Assembly: GCA_023395675.1 (NCBI GenBank)
Contig: JAEWYL010000131.1
Coordinates: 1-6,069, forward strand
Direction: 5' to 3'
DNA: 6,069 nucleotides
Source: Chloroflexota bacterium
Lineage (GTDB): Bacteria > Chloroflexota > Anaerolineae > Anaerolineales > UBA4823
Both the position numbers and the translations under genes were made by a program. Shown here in pieces: positions 1 through 5,133 of the stretch; within the stretch, counting starts at the first letter, position 1, and every line of letters begins with the position of its first letter. The notes below the pieces were generated by a model, which saw only the letters and a list, made by a program, of their open reading frames with translations, was not told the origin of the DNA and did no database searches.

Positions 1-3
1 GGG

Positions 4-33
4 GGGGTGGTGGGGGCCCCCCCCCACCACCCC
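4..33. repeat. Perfect G/C inverted repeat at window edge
   Basis: Bases 4-16 (GGGGTGGTGGGGG) are the exact reverse complement of 21-33, giving a 13-bp stem around a CCCC loop. The 3' flank on the plus strand (AAACCCTGC) has no T-run, so it is not a typical intrinsic terminator for an upstream plus-strand gene. It could be the terminator stem of a gene outside the window, or an assembly artefact at a contig end, since it is built almost wholly of G and C runs. The symmetry is certain; its role is not. Confidence 0.6.
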
Positions 34-40
34 AAACCCT

Positions 41-84
41 GCTTTCTCCTCTCAGGTGGGAGGAAAAGGCAAGACGCGCTTGCC
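41..84. repeat. Two adjacent hairpins upstream of the exporter promoter
   Basis: Bases 41-51 pair with 60-70 (11 positions, one mismatch and one G-T wobble, 8-base loop). Bases 68-73 (GGCAAG) pair exactly with 79-84 (CTTGCC) around a 5-base loop. The two stems share bases 68-70, so they may compete. Neither is followed by a T-run. They lie before the -10 box at 130, so they are probably not part of the exporter mRNA. They may belong to the 3' end of a transcript entering from the left. Confidence 0.4.
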
Positions 85-129
85 CTACCCACGCGCCCTT
101 AGCTTCGGCAGAGACCCAGGATAAAAGGC

Positions 130-135
130 TATAAT
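130..135 (+). promoter_or_regulatory. -10 box of the MFS exporter promoter
   Basis: A perfect TATAAT lies 52 bases before the exporter ATG, placing the start of transcription near 142. The best -35 candidate is TCGGCA (105-110), four of six matches to TTGACA, but the 19-bp spacer is long. A poor -35 is common at promoters that depend on an activator or are only moderately active. The call rests mainly on the exact -10 and on the palindrome directly after it. Confidence 0.55.
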
Positions 136-136
136 A

Positions 137-150
137 CCGTACCGGTACGG
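137..150. promoter_or_regulatory. Perfect 14-bp palindrome, probable repressor operator
   Basis: CCGTACCGGTACGG is an exact palindrome that begins one base after the -10 box and covers the expected start site near 142. A dimeric repressor bound here would block the promoter. Palindromes of this size and place are typical of TetR-family regulators of MFS drug exporters, but no regulator gene lies in the window, so the family is an inference. It might instead fold as a hairpin at the 5' end of the mRNA. Confidence 0.6.
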
Positions 151-186
151 AGAGCACATTCCGGCTCATTCCGCCGCAGGTGATGC

Positions 187-1554
187 ATGAATCTTTCAGC
201 TTTGCCCAGAGGGATGCGGGTTTTTGGGGTGGTCTGGTTTGGCCAGCTGGTGTCCACCGTGGGCTCAGGCCTGACCTGGTTCGCCCTGGGGGTGTGGATC
301 TACGAGCAGACCGGCTCCACCACGCTCTTTGCCTTAAGTATGCTGGCCGCGACCGTCCCCAACCTGCTGGTCTCGCCCCTTGCCGGGGCCCTGGTGGACC
401 GCTGGGACCGGCGCTGGGTGATGGTCTTCAGCGACGCCGGCGCCGGGTTGAGCACCCTCACCATCGCCCTGCTCCTGCTGGCGGGCCGGTTGGAGGTCTG
501 GCATATCTACCTGGCGATCGCGGCGGCGCAGGCCTTCAGCGCCTTTCAATGGCCTGCCTATTCCGCAGCCACCACCCTGCTGGTGCCTAAAGAGCACCTG
601 GGGCGGGCCGGGGGGCTGGTGCAGGTGGGCGAGGCGGTCTCCAGCCTGCTCTCGCCGGCGCTGGCAGGGCTGCTGTACGTCACCCTGGGCCTCCAGGGGG
701 TGATCGCCATCGATGCGCTCACCTTCCTGTTCGCCGTTTTCACCCTGCTGGTGGTGCGCATCCCGCGGCCCCCGGTGACGGTGGAGGGGGCTGCGAGCCG
801 CGGGTCCCTGCTGAGCGAGGCGGCTTTTGGCTGGAAATATATACTCGCCCGCAGCGGACTTCTCGGGGTGCTGCTGGTGTTCGCCGCCACCAACTTCCTG
901 GCCTCGTTCTGGAACCCGGTGCTGCTGCCGATGATCCTGGAGATGACCACCCCGCAGCACGCAGGGGTGATGGCCTCGATCGCCGGGACCGGGATGATTC
1001 TCGGCACCCTGGTGATGAGCGCCTGGGGCGGGCCGAAACGCAAGGTGTTCGGGGTGCTCGGTTTTATCTGTATGCAGGGGATCTGCACGGCCCTGGCAGG
1101 GCTGCGTCCCTCCCTGGTCCTGATCACCGCCGCCGCTTTCGGACTGGTGTTTGCCCTGCCGATCTCCAACGGCTCCAGCCAGGCCCTGTGGCAGGCGAAA
1201 GTCGCCCCGGACCTGCAGGGCAGGGTGTTTGCCGTGCGCCGCATGATCGCCTGGTCCACCATGCCGCTGGCATACCTGCTGGCAGGCCCCCTGGCGGACG
1301 GGGTGTTCAGGCCGCTGCTGGTAGAAAACGGCCCCCTGGCGGGCAGCCTGGGATGGCTCTTCGGATTCGGACCCTCTCGCGGCGCGGGCCTGCTGCTGGT
1401 GCTCTCCGGGCTGCTGATCTCGCTGGTGACCGCAGCCGGTTTTCTCCATCCCCGCATCCGCCGGGTGGACCTGGAACTGCCGGATGCCGTCAGCCCGGCA
1501 GATAACTCCCCCGAGGGCGAGGCTCCCGCCGTTCCCGCCCTCACCGGGGATTAA
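187..1554 (+). CDS. MFS transporter, DHA3 (macrolide/drug exporter) type
   Basis: A 455-residue inner-membrane protein of the major facilitator superfamily, probably a proton-driven exporter of drugs or other small molecules. Around twelve hydrophobic segments can be traced, from about residues 12-35 to 400-420. The loop after the second segment carries the MFS motif A equivalent, GALVDRWDRRWVM (67-79). The second half has the stretch DLQGRVFAVRRMIA (342-355) before the eleventh segment, which resembles MefA/EntS-like (DHA3) members. The cytoplasmic C-terminus (about 425-455) is rich in Pro, Glu and Ala. The ATG at 187 has a weak AGGTG four bases upstream; the next Met (residue 10) has no better site. 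The palindrome over its start site suggests repression relieved by a ligand, as for many drug exporters. The substrate cannot be told from sequence. Family call firm, substrate unknown. Confidence 0.9.
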   Translation: MNLSALPRGMRVFGVVWFGQLVSTVGSGLTWFALGVWIYEQTGSTTLFALSMLAATVPNLLVSPLAGALVDRWDRRWVMVFSDAGAGLSTLTIALLLLAGRLEVWHIYLAIAAAQAFSAFQWPAYSAATTLLVPKEHLGRAGGLVQVGEAVSSLLSPALAGLLYVTLGLQGVIAIDALTFLFAVFTLLVVRIPRPPVTVEGAASRGSLLSEAAFGWKYILARSGLLGVLLVFAATNFLASFWNPVLLPMILEMTTPQHAGVMASIAGTGMILGTLVMSAWGGPKRKVFGVLGFICMQGICTALAGLRPSLVLITAAAFGLVFALPISNGSSQALWQAKVAPDLQGRVFAVRRMIAWSTMPLAYLLAGPLADGVFRPLLVENGPLAGSLGWLFGFGPSRGAGLLLVLSGLLISLVTAAGFLHPRIRRVDLELPDAVSPADNSPEGEAPAVPALTGD

Positions 1555-1614
1555 GCGCTCCCTCGGTTCTGATTTCGACAGCTTATGCTCGCGCCCGGTG
1601 TGATCTGCGCCTAC

Positions 1615-1639
1615 CTGCGGATAAATTCTCCATCCGCAG
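1615..1639. terminator. Hairpin downstream of the exporter
   Basis: CTGCGGAT (1615-1622) pairs exactly with ATCCGCAG (1632-1639) around a 9-base loop, 60 bases after the exporter stop. No T-run follows (next bases ACAAACGC), so it is not a canonical intrinsic terminator. It may protect the 3' end of the exporter mRNA or be a weak terminator. An overlapping alternative pairing, TCTGCG (1604-1609) with CGCAGA (1635-1640), is also possible. Confidence 0.35.
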
Positions 1640-1668
1640 ACAAACGCTGAGGAGAAGCGCCCCGGGGA

Positions 1669-1677
1669 TGGTAGAAT
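1669..1677 (+). promoter_or_regulatory. Extended -10 promoter of the thioesterase gene
   Basis: TGG-TAGAAT matches the extended -10 form TGn-TATAAT with one mismatch. The start of transcription is expected near 1684, about 46 bases before the ATG. No convincing -35 is seen (TGAGGA at 1648-1653 is the nearest), which suits an extended -10 promoter. A short hairpin, GCGTGC (1685-1690) with GCGCGC (1696-1701), would sit at the very 5' end of the mRNA. Confidence 0.5.
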
Positions 1678-1729
1678 TGGAACAGCGTGCAAGCTGCGCG
1701 CCCGGCCTGATAACAGGGAGGAAACAAAC

Positions 1730-2209
1730 ATGGAGCCAAAGGCCTTCCAGGACTACTACCCCGACGCCCTGAGCTACTGCTACGGCTGCGGGCGGCTCAA
1801 CGAGCACGGCCTGCAGATCAAGAGCTACTGGGATGGGGAGCAGAGCCTGTGCATCTACCAGCCCCGCCCGGAGCATATCGCCATCCCCGGCTTCGTCTAC
1901 GGCGGGCTCATCGCCTCCTTAATAGACTGCCACGGGACAGGGACCGCCGCCGCAGCCGCCTACCGGGCGGAAGGGCGCGCCATGGACAGCCACCCGCCCC
2001 TGCGTTTTTTGACCGCTTCCCTGCACGTGGATTACCTCAAGCCTACCCCGCTGGGGGAACCGCTGGAGGTGCGCGGGCGGGTGAAGGAGATCCGGGGCCG
2101 AAAGGTGGTGGTAGAGACCGAGCTGAGCGCGCGCGGGCAGGTCTGCGCCCGGGGCGAGGTGGTGGCCGTCCAGGTGCCGGAGCACCTGCTGCCCCTGCAG
2201 GGCGGTTAG
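1730..2209 (+). CDS. PaaI-family hotdog-fold thioesterase
   Basis: A 159-residue soluble protein of the PaaI/4HBT acyl-CoA thioesterase group, expected to hydrolyse an acyl-CoA or aryl-acyl-CoA thioester in the cytoplasm. The N-terminus has a CYGCG motif (17-21, Cys17 and Cys20), typical of a subset of these proteins. The core helix carries YGGLIASLIDCHGTG (57-71), matching the HGGxxxxLxD pattern with Asp66 as the likely catalytic acid; the usual His before GG is Tyr57-Gly58 here, preceded by IPGFV. The strands follow as LHVDYLKPTPLGEPLEVRG (98-116) and KVVVETEL (125-132), the usual ending. Full length for the family. The ATG at 1730 has a strong GGGAGG (1716-1721) eight bases upstream. It stands alone, with its own promoter and hairpins on both sides, so context gives no substrate. 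Confidence 0.88.
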   Translation: MEPKAFQDYYPDALSYCYGCGRLNEHGLQIKSYWDGEQSLCIYQPRPEHIAIPGFVYGGLIASLIDCHGTGTAAAAAYRAEGRAMDSHPPLRFLTASLHVDYLKPTPLGEPLEVRGRVKEIRGRKVVVETELSARGQVCARGEVVAVQVPEHLLPLQGG

Positions 2210-2282
2210 GGATTTCCCTAGTAGGGGATCAGGGTGATTCCCCATTGAGCGTTTGCGAAGGAACCTTTATATAGTTGGAGTA

Positions 2283-2298
2283 CCCCGGCTCAGCGGGG
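2283..2298. repeat. Small hairpin after the thioesterase gene
   Basis: CCCCG (2283-2287) pairs with CGGGG (2294-2298) around a 6-base loop. It lies just before the much longer stem at 2304-2340, and the two could form a tandem 3'-end structure. No T-run follows. Confidence 0.35.
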
Positions 2299-2303
2299 AA
2301 GTT

Positions 2304-2340
2304 GGGGAGTTTGTGCGGACGCCGCCCGCACAGACTCCCC
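2304..2340. terminator. 15-bp stem hairpin between thioesterase and small protein
   Basis: Bases 2304-2318 pair with 2326-2340 over 15 positions without a bulge (fourteen Watson-Crick pairs and one T-G wobble) around the 7-base loop ACGCCGC. It is one of the longest stems in the window and lies 95 bases after the thioesterase stop. Neither side has a T-run, so it does not fit a standard intrinsic terminator. It may be an RNA 3'-end or processing structure, a T-less terminator, or a small element left in the gap. Confidence 0.5.
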
Positions 2341-2413
2341 CGGCCGCTCAAAACAACAAAATATCACCCTTTTCCCGCACTCACGTTTCGCAGTAGAAAG
2401 CGGCGTAGTCCTG

Positions 2414-2419
2414 TATAAT
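2414..2419 (+). promoter_or_regulatory. -10 box of the 64-aa protein gene
   Basis: A perfect TATAAT within a CTG-TATAAT-AGCC context, 67 bases before the ATG at 2487. The start of transcription would be near 2426. No good -35 is visible at 16-18 bp (CAGTAG at 2391-2396 with 17 bp). Confidence 0.5.
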
Positions 2420-2428
2420 AGCCTGTAA

Positions 2429-2449
2429 GAGCCGGGATTTCTCCGGCTC
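2429..2449 (+). promoter_or_regulatory. Leader hairpin at the 5' end of the small-protein mRNA
   Basis: GAGCCGG (2429-2435) pairs exactly with CCGGCTC (2443-2449) around GATTTCT. If transcription starts near 2426 this stem is at the extreme 5' end of the message, where such hairpins are known to slow 5'-dependent RNA decay. It does not reach the ribosome-binding site at 2476-2482. A second CCGG at 2452-2455 could compete for the left arm. Confidence 0.4.
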
Positions 2450-2486
2450 AACCGGAAACATGCTCACTGAAAAATGAGGAGGAATT

Positions 2487-2681
2487 ATGGCATTCCAGTA
2501 TAAGAATTCCAAGGGCGCTACCTATTACCTGCACAGCAGGACAACCGAGATGAAGAGCGGCAACAAGCGCACCCTGTACTTCTTCTCCAAGGAGCAGGAA
2601 GGCGCGATCGACAAGGTCCCCGACGGCTACCAGGTCAGCGAGACTCCCAACGGCCTGCCGGTGCTCAAGAAGAGCGGTTAA
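2487..2681 (+). CDS. Conserved small protein of unknown function (64 aa)
   Basis: A 64-residue basic, soluble protein. Visible features are FQYKNSKGATYYLHSR (3-18), a segment with TLYFFSKEQEGAIDKVPDGYQV (about 29-50), and the ending NGLPVLKK. There is no signal peptide, membrane segment or cysteine. It resembles, from memory, short proteins widespread in Chloroflexota and some other phyla that open with YKNSKG.TYYLH and end with GLPVLK; no function is known to me. The alternating aromatic and charged residues suggest a small beta-rich domain. It is very likely real: a strong GAGGAGG (2476-2482) lies four bases before the ATG, an exact -10 lies upstream, and an intrinsic terminator lies downstream. 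A weak stem overlapping the stop (about 2672-2690) followed by T6 (2695-2700) may be a first terminator. Confidence 0.82.
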   Translation: MAFQYKNSKGATYYLHSRTTEMKSGNKRTLYFFSKEQEGAIDKVPDGYQVSETPNGLPVLKKSG

Positions 2682-2773
2682 GCGAAGCCGGTCCTTTTTT
2701 GCCGCTCGCCGGCGCCTGCGGCCCGCACGGCCTTCGCGCGCGGGTCTCCGGTCGTTTGATCCAGGGGCGCCGG

Positions 2774-2783
2774 CAGCCGGCTG
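2774..2783. repeat. CAGCCGGCTG palindrome
   Basis: An exact 10-bp palindrome in the gap before the epimerase, just upstream of the terminator. It may be a protein-binding site or a chance product of high GC. No -10 box is seen near it. Confidence 0.3.
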
Positions 2784-2793
2784 TTTCACCCAG

Positions 2794-2820
2794 AATCCCC
2801 TCCGGCAGGAGGGGATTTTT
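2794..2820 (+). terminator. Intrinsic terminator before the epimerase
   Basis: AATCCCCTCC (2794-2803) pairs exactly with GGAGGGGATT (2808-2817) around the tetraloop GGCA, and the run of five T ends at 2820. This is a textbook rho-independent terminator. It closes the transcript of the 64-aa gene 113 bases earlier, yet ends only 20 bases before the epimerase ATG. Because no promoter for the epimerase was found between 2682 and 2794, the hairpin may also act as an attenuator limiting read-through into the epimerase. Confidence 0.85.
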
Positions 2821-2840
2821 CTACCCGGAGGGATTACTTG

Positions 2841-3839
2841 ATGCGTATCTTGATACTGGGCGGGACGGTGTTTCTCGGGCGGGCGCTGGTCGAAGCCGCC
2901 CTGGAGCGGGGACACCAGGTGACGCTCTTCAACCGCGGCCGGTCGAACCGCGGCCTCTTCCCGCAGGTGGAAGAGCTGCACGGCGACCGGGAGCAAGACC
3001 TGTCTGCCCTGGACGGGAGGAGCTGGGACGCCGCCATTGACACCTCCGGCTACCTGCCGCGGGTGGTGCGGGCCTCTGCCGGGAAGCTGGCCGAGGCGGT
3101 GGGGCATTACACCTTCATCTCCACCCTGTCGGTATATGCCGGCCAGAGCGAGCTCGGGCAGGACGAGGACGCCCCGCTGGGGACGCTGGAAGACCCCACT
3201 GTGGAGGAGATCACCGGGGAGAGCTACGGCCCGCTGAAGGCGCTCTGCGAGCGCGAGGTGATGGAGCGCTACGGAGAGCGCGCCCTGATCCTGCGGCCGG
3301 GGCTGATCGTCGGCCCGTACGACCCGACCGACCGCTTCACCTACTGGCCCTACCGGGTCTCGCAGGACGGAGAGGTGCTGGCCCCGGGACGGCCCGAACG
3401 GGTGGTGCAGTATATCGACGTGCGCGATCTGGCTGAGTGGAATATCCGCCTGGTGGAGGCGGGGAAGGGCGGTGTTTTCAACGCCGTGGGCCCCGACCCG
3501 CAGCCGAGTATGGAAGAGCTGCTGCGGACCTGCCGGGCGGTGGCGAACAACAACGCCGTATTTACCTGGGTGAGCGAGGAGTTCCTGCTGGAGCAGGGCG
3601 TCGCCCCCTGGTCGGAACTGCCCCTCTGGGTGCCGGAGACCGGCGAGAATGCCGGCTTCTTCGCCTTCGACAAACGCCGGGCGCTGCAGGAGGGCCTGAC
3701 CTTCCGCCTGCTGGCGGAGACGGTCGCCGCCACCATGCTCTGGGCCGCCCAGCGCCCGGACGAGAAGCCCTGGAGGGCGGGGATCTCCCGCCAGCGGGAG
3801 GCGGAGCTGCTGGAGGCCTGGCGGAAGCGTCCCGCCTAG
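2841..3839 (+). CDS. NAD-dependent epimerase/dehydratase, extended SDR
   Basis: A 332-residue cytoplasmic Rossmann-fold protein of the extended short-chain dehydrogenase/reductase family, in the group that includes nucleotide-sugar epimerases and the CSP41-like proteins of cyanobacteria and plastids. The dinucleotide site is GGTVFLGR (7-14), with NRGR (31-34) at the end of the second strand. The active site is YGPLK (Tyr129, Lys133), preceded by FISTLSVY (92-99). The substrate half has RPGLIVGPYDPTDRFTYW (152-169) and QYIDVRDLAEW (190-200), the usual order in this group. The substrate is not identifiable. ATG at 2841 is chosen over the in-frame TTG at 2838 because GGAGGG (2827-2832) is eight bases from the ATG and the homology starts with MRILILGGT. 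Its stop shares CTAG with the converging endonuclease III gene. Confidence 0.88.
   Translation: MRILILGGTVFLGRALVEAALERGHQVTLFNRGRSNRGLFPQVEELHGDREQDLSALDGRSWDAAIDTSGYLPRVVRASAGKLAEAVGHYTFISTLSVYAGQSELGQDEDAPLGTLEDPTVEEITGESYGPLKALCEREVMERYGERALILRPGLIVGPYDPTDRFTYWPYRVSQDGEVLAPGRPERVVQYIDVRDLAEWNIRLVEAGKGGVFNAVGPDPQPSMEELLRTCRAVANNNAVFTWVSEEFLLEQGVAPWSELPLWVPETGENAGFFAFDKRRALQEGLTFRLLAETVAATMLWAAQRPDEKPWRAGISRQREAELLEAWRKRPA
3836..3839. other. Shared CTAG holding two convergent stop codons
   Basis: The plus-strand epimerase ends with TAG at 3837-3839 and the minus-strand endonuclease III gene ends with TAG read from 3838 to 3836. The palindrome CTAG serves both. There is no room for a terminator between the genes, so each transcript must run into the other gene in antisense. 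Confidence 0.9.
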
Positions 3840-4528
3840 CGGTGCGCGGTCACCCCCACCTGCAGGCAGAACTCCAGCACCGGGCAGGTGGAGCAGCGCG
3901 GCAGCCGGCCGGTGCAGATATGCTTGCCAAAGGGCACCAGCAGGCGGTTGATCTCCACCCAATAGCGCTCGGGCAGCTTCTCCTCCAGCGCCCGGCTGGC
4001 GGCCTCTGGGGAGGCGGCGCTCACGTAGCCCCAGCGGTTGGTCACCCGGTCCACGTGCACGTCGGCGCTCACGCGCAGCTGCCCGCAGGCAATGCCCAGG
4101 GTCAGGTTGGCGCACTTGATCCCCACGCCGTTAACCGACATCAAGGTGTCCCAATCGCAGGGCAGCTCGCACCCGAACTCCTCCACCACCCGCCGCGCCA
4201 GGGTGTGGATCTGGAGCGCCTTGCGTTCGTGGAACGAGCTGGCGCGGATCAGGTCTTCGATCACGGCGGGAGAAAGGGCGAGCATCGCCTGCGGGGTGCG
4301 GGCGCGGGCGAATAAGCGCCGCGCGACGGGCAGCGTGACCTCGTCCAGCGTGCGGATCGAGATCATGCAGGCCACCAGCTGCTCGAAGGGCGAGCGGTAG
4401 CCCTCCTCCGCCAGCTCGAACAGGGCCGCTTTGGGGTAGGGCTTCACCGCCTCCCGGATGCGGTCCATCATCTCGTCAATATCGTGCGGGCGCTTGCCCG
4501 CGGGCGCCTCAGCCGCAGCTGGGTCCAT
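3836..4528 (-). CDS. nth: Endonuclease III (DNA glycosylase/AP lyase)
   Basis: A 230-residue base-excision-repair enzyme that removes oxidised pyrimidines and nicks the abasic site. The helix-hairpin-helix is MSVNGVGIKCANL (130-142), with Lys138 in the position of the catalytic lysine. The catalytic aspartate is Asp156 in SADVHVDRV (154-162). Four cysteines, 205, 212, 215 and 221, form the C-x6-C-x2-C-x5-C pattern of the 4Fe-4S loop. Near the N-terminus MISIRTLDE (55-63) replaces the usual SAQ-type motif, with Arg59 where E. coli has the lesion-probing Gln. An acidic, Ala-rich extension covers the first ~18 residues. The ATG at 4528 is chosen because AGGAGGGAGG ends seven bases upstream; the reading frame stays open to 4750 but without family homology. 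It converges on the epimerase gene and diverges from the ATPase remnant. Confidence 0.92.
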   Translation of the reverse strand: MDPAAAEAPAGKRPHDIDEMMDRIREAVKPYPKAALFELAEEGYRSPFEQLVACMISIRTLDEVTLPVARRLFARARTPQAMLALSPAVIEDLIRASSFHERKALQIHTLARRVVEEFGCELPCDWDTLMSVNGVGIKCANLTLGIACGQLRVSADVHVDRVTNRWGYVSAASPEAASRALEEKLPERYWVEINRLLVPFGKHICTGRLPRCSTCPVLEFCLQVGVTAHR

Positions 4529-4576
4529 CTTCGAGCCTCCCTCCTGAGTGACTGGAAAAAAACCACCCCCACCTCC

Positions 4577-4582
4577 ATTGTA
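4577..4582 (-). promoter_or_regulatory. Possible -10 box of the endonuclease III gene
   Basis: On the minus strand this reads TACAAT, five of six matches to TATAAT. The start would lie near 4570, giving a ~42-base leader with the strong ribosome-binding site. No clear -35 is seen at 16-18 bp. Moderate to weak support. Confidence 0.35.
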
Positions 4583-4694
4583 TCTCGCCTGTGTACGGCT
4601 GCACGAAGAGATTGTTAGCGGGGGATCCTGGCGCGGCAGCGCCTGTACCAGGCCGCCGCGCCCAGATCCCCTTTCACGTCCTTTTCGTGCACCC

Positions 4695-4719
4695 GGCACG
4701 GTCCACCGCGGACGGTGCC
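4695..4719. repeat. Inverted repeat over the -35 region of the remnant's promoter
   Basis: GGCAC-G-GTCC (4695-4704) mirrors GGAC-G-GTGCC (4710-4719) with one central G-G mismatch, around ACCGC. It covers the -35 position of the promoter at 4731-4739. It may be an activator or repressor site. No protein partner can be named. Confidence 0.4.
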
Positions 4720-4730
4720 TGTGCTGAATT

Positions 4731-4739
4731 TGATATAAT
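4731..4739 (+). promoter_or_regulatory. Extended -10 promoter of the truncated ATPase gene
   Basis: TGA-TATAAT is an exact match to the extended -10 form. Transcription would begin near 4746, 52 bases before the ATG at 4798. The -35 position (GACGGT at 4711-4716, 17 bp) is poor, which is tolerated by extended -10 promoters, and is part of an inverted repeat. Confidence 0.6.
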
Positions 4740-4797
4740 TTAGATAGCAAACATCGAGAATAGCCCAGTAAGGCAGGATCAGCGGGGAGAAGCGGGA

Positions 4798-5094
4798 ATG
4801 GAAATTCTCGAGCGCGAAGCTCACCAGCAGACGCTGGAGCAGGCTCTCGAACAGGTCGCAGCGGGATCCGGGCGGGGCGTGTTCGTCAGCGGCGAGGCCG
4901 GGGTAGGCAAGACCACCCTCGTAAGCCGCTTCATCGCCGGGCTGGAGGGGCGGGCTGCCGTCCTGTGGGGCGCCTGCGACGCCACCTTCACCCGGCATGT
5001 GGGACGCAGCCCCGCAAACAACCCTGCAGTTCCTGATTTTTTGGGACTGCCCCCCGGCAGGAGGGGAGGCTGCAAGCGCCCTGGGCCCGGATAG
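4798..5094 (+). pseudogene. Truncated AAA/LuxR-type ATPase regulator (N-terminal remnant)
   Basis: The open frame encodes 98 residues, of which about the first 66 are the start of an AAA_16-type ATPase, as found at the N-terminus of large LuxR-family (LAL/MalT-like) regulators and related signalling ATPases. LEREAHQQTLEQAL (4-17) is the usual opening, and SGEAGVGKTTLVSRF (31-45) is the Walker A loop with Lys38. VLWGACDATFT (55-65) is the second strand seen in these proteins. After Thr65 the expected continuation is lost and the frame runs through Pro/Gly/Arg-rich sequence to TAG at 5092. Walker B, the sensor regions and the C-terminal HTH, normally several hundred residues, are absent. GGGGAG (4784-4789) is eight bases before the ATG and an extended -10 is upstream, so the 5' end looks intact. 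A short peptide made from it is possible, but a working ATPase is not. Confidence 0.75.
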
Positions 5095-5101
5095 CAAAAT
5101 A

Positions 5102-5130
5102 TTGACAAAAATACTGAATTTAGTTATAAT
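5102..5130 (+). promoter_or_regulatory. Perfect consensus sigma-70 promoter
   Basis: TTGACA (5102-5107) and TATAAT (5125-5130) are separated by exactly 17 bp, a full consensus match. Transcription would start near 5137, 87 bases before the ATG of the NAD(P)H-binding protein. The region around it is much richer in A and T than the rest of the window. Such a strong core promoter is rare and usually kept in check by a repressor or attenuator. Confidence 0.85.
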
Positions 5131-5133
5131 TCT

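Noticed and set aside
334..1731. Long minus-strand open frame (465 codons) opposite the MFS gene
   Set aside because: Its product is a low-complexity Gln/Gly/His/Arg-rich chain with no domain, as expected for the antisense of a GC-rich membrane-protein gene.
2838..2840. TTG start of the epimerase
   Set aside because: It adds only one residue; the adjoining ATG has better spacing from GGAGGG.
2448..4115. Minus-strand open frame of 555 codons across the small protein, epimerase and part of endonuclease III
   Set aside because: It overlaps three well-supported genes, encodes Arg/Gly/Pro-rich low-complexity sequence and has no recognisable motif.
3437..4315. Plus-strand open frame opposite endonuclease III
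   Set aside because: It runs out of frame through the epimerase end and antisense to endonuclease III, with no domain and no credible ribosome-binding site.
4529..4750. N-terminal extension of endonuclease III to 304 residues
   Set aside because: The extra residues show no family similarity, while ATG 4528 has an excellent ribosome-binding site; the extension would also overlap the divergent promoter.
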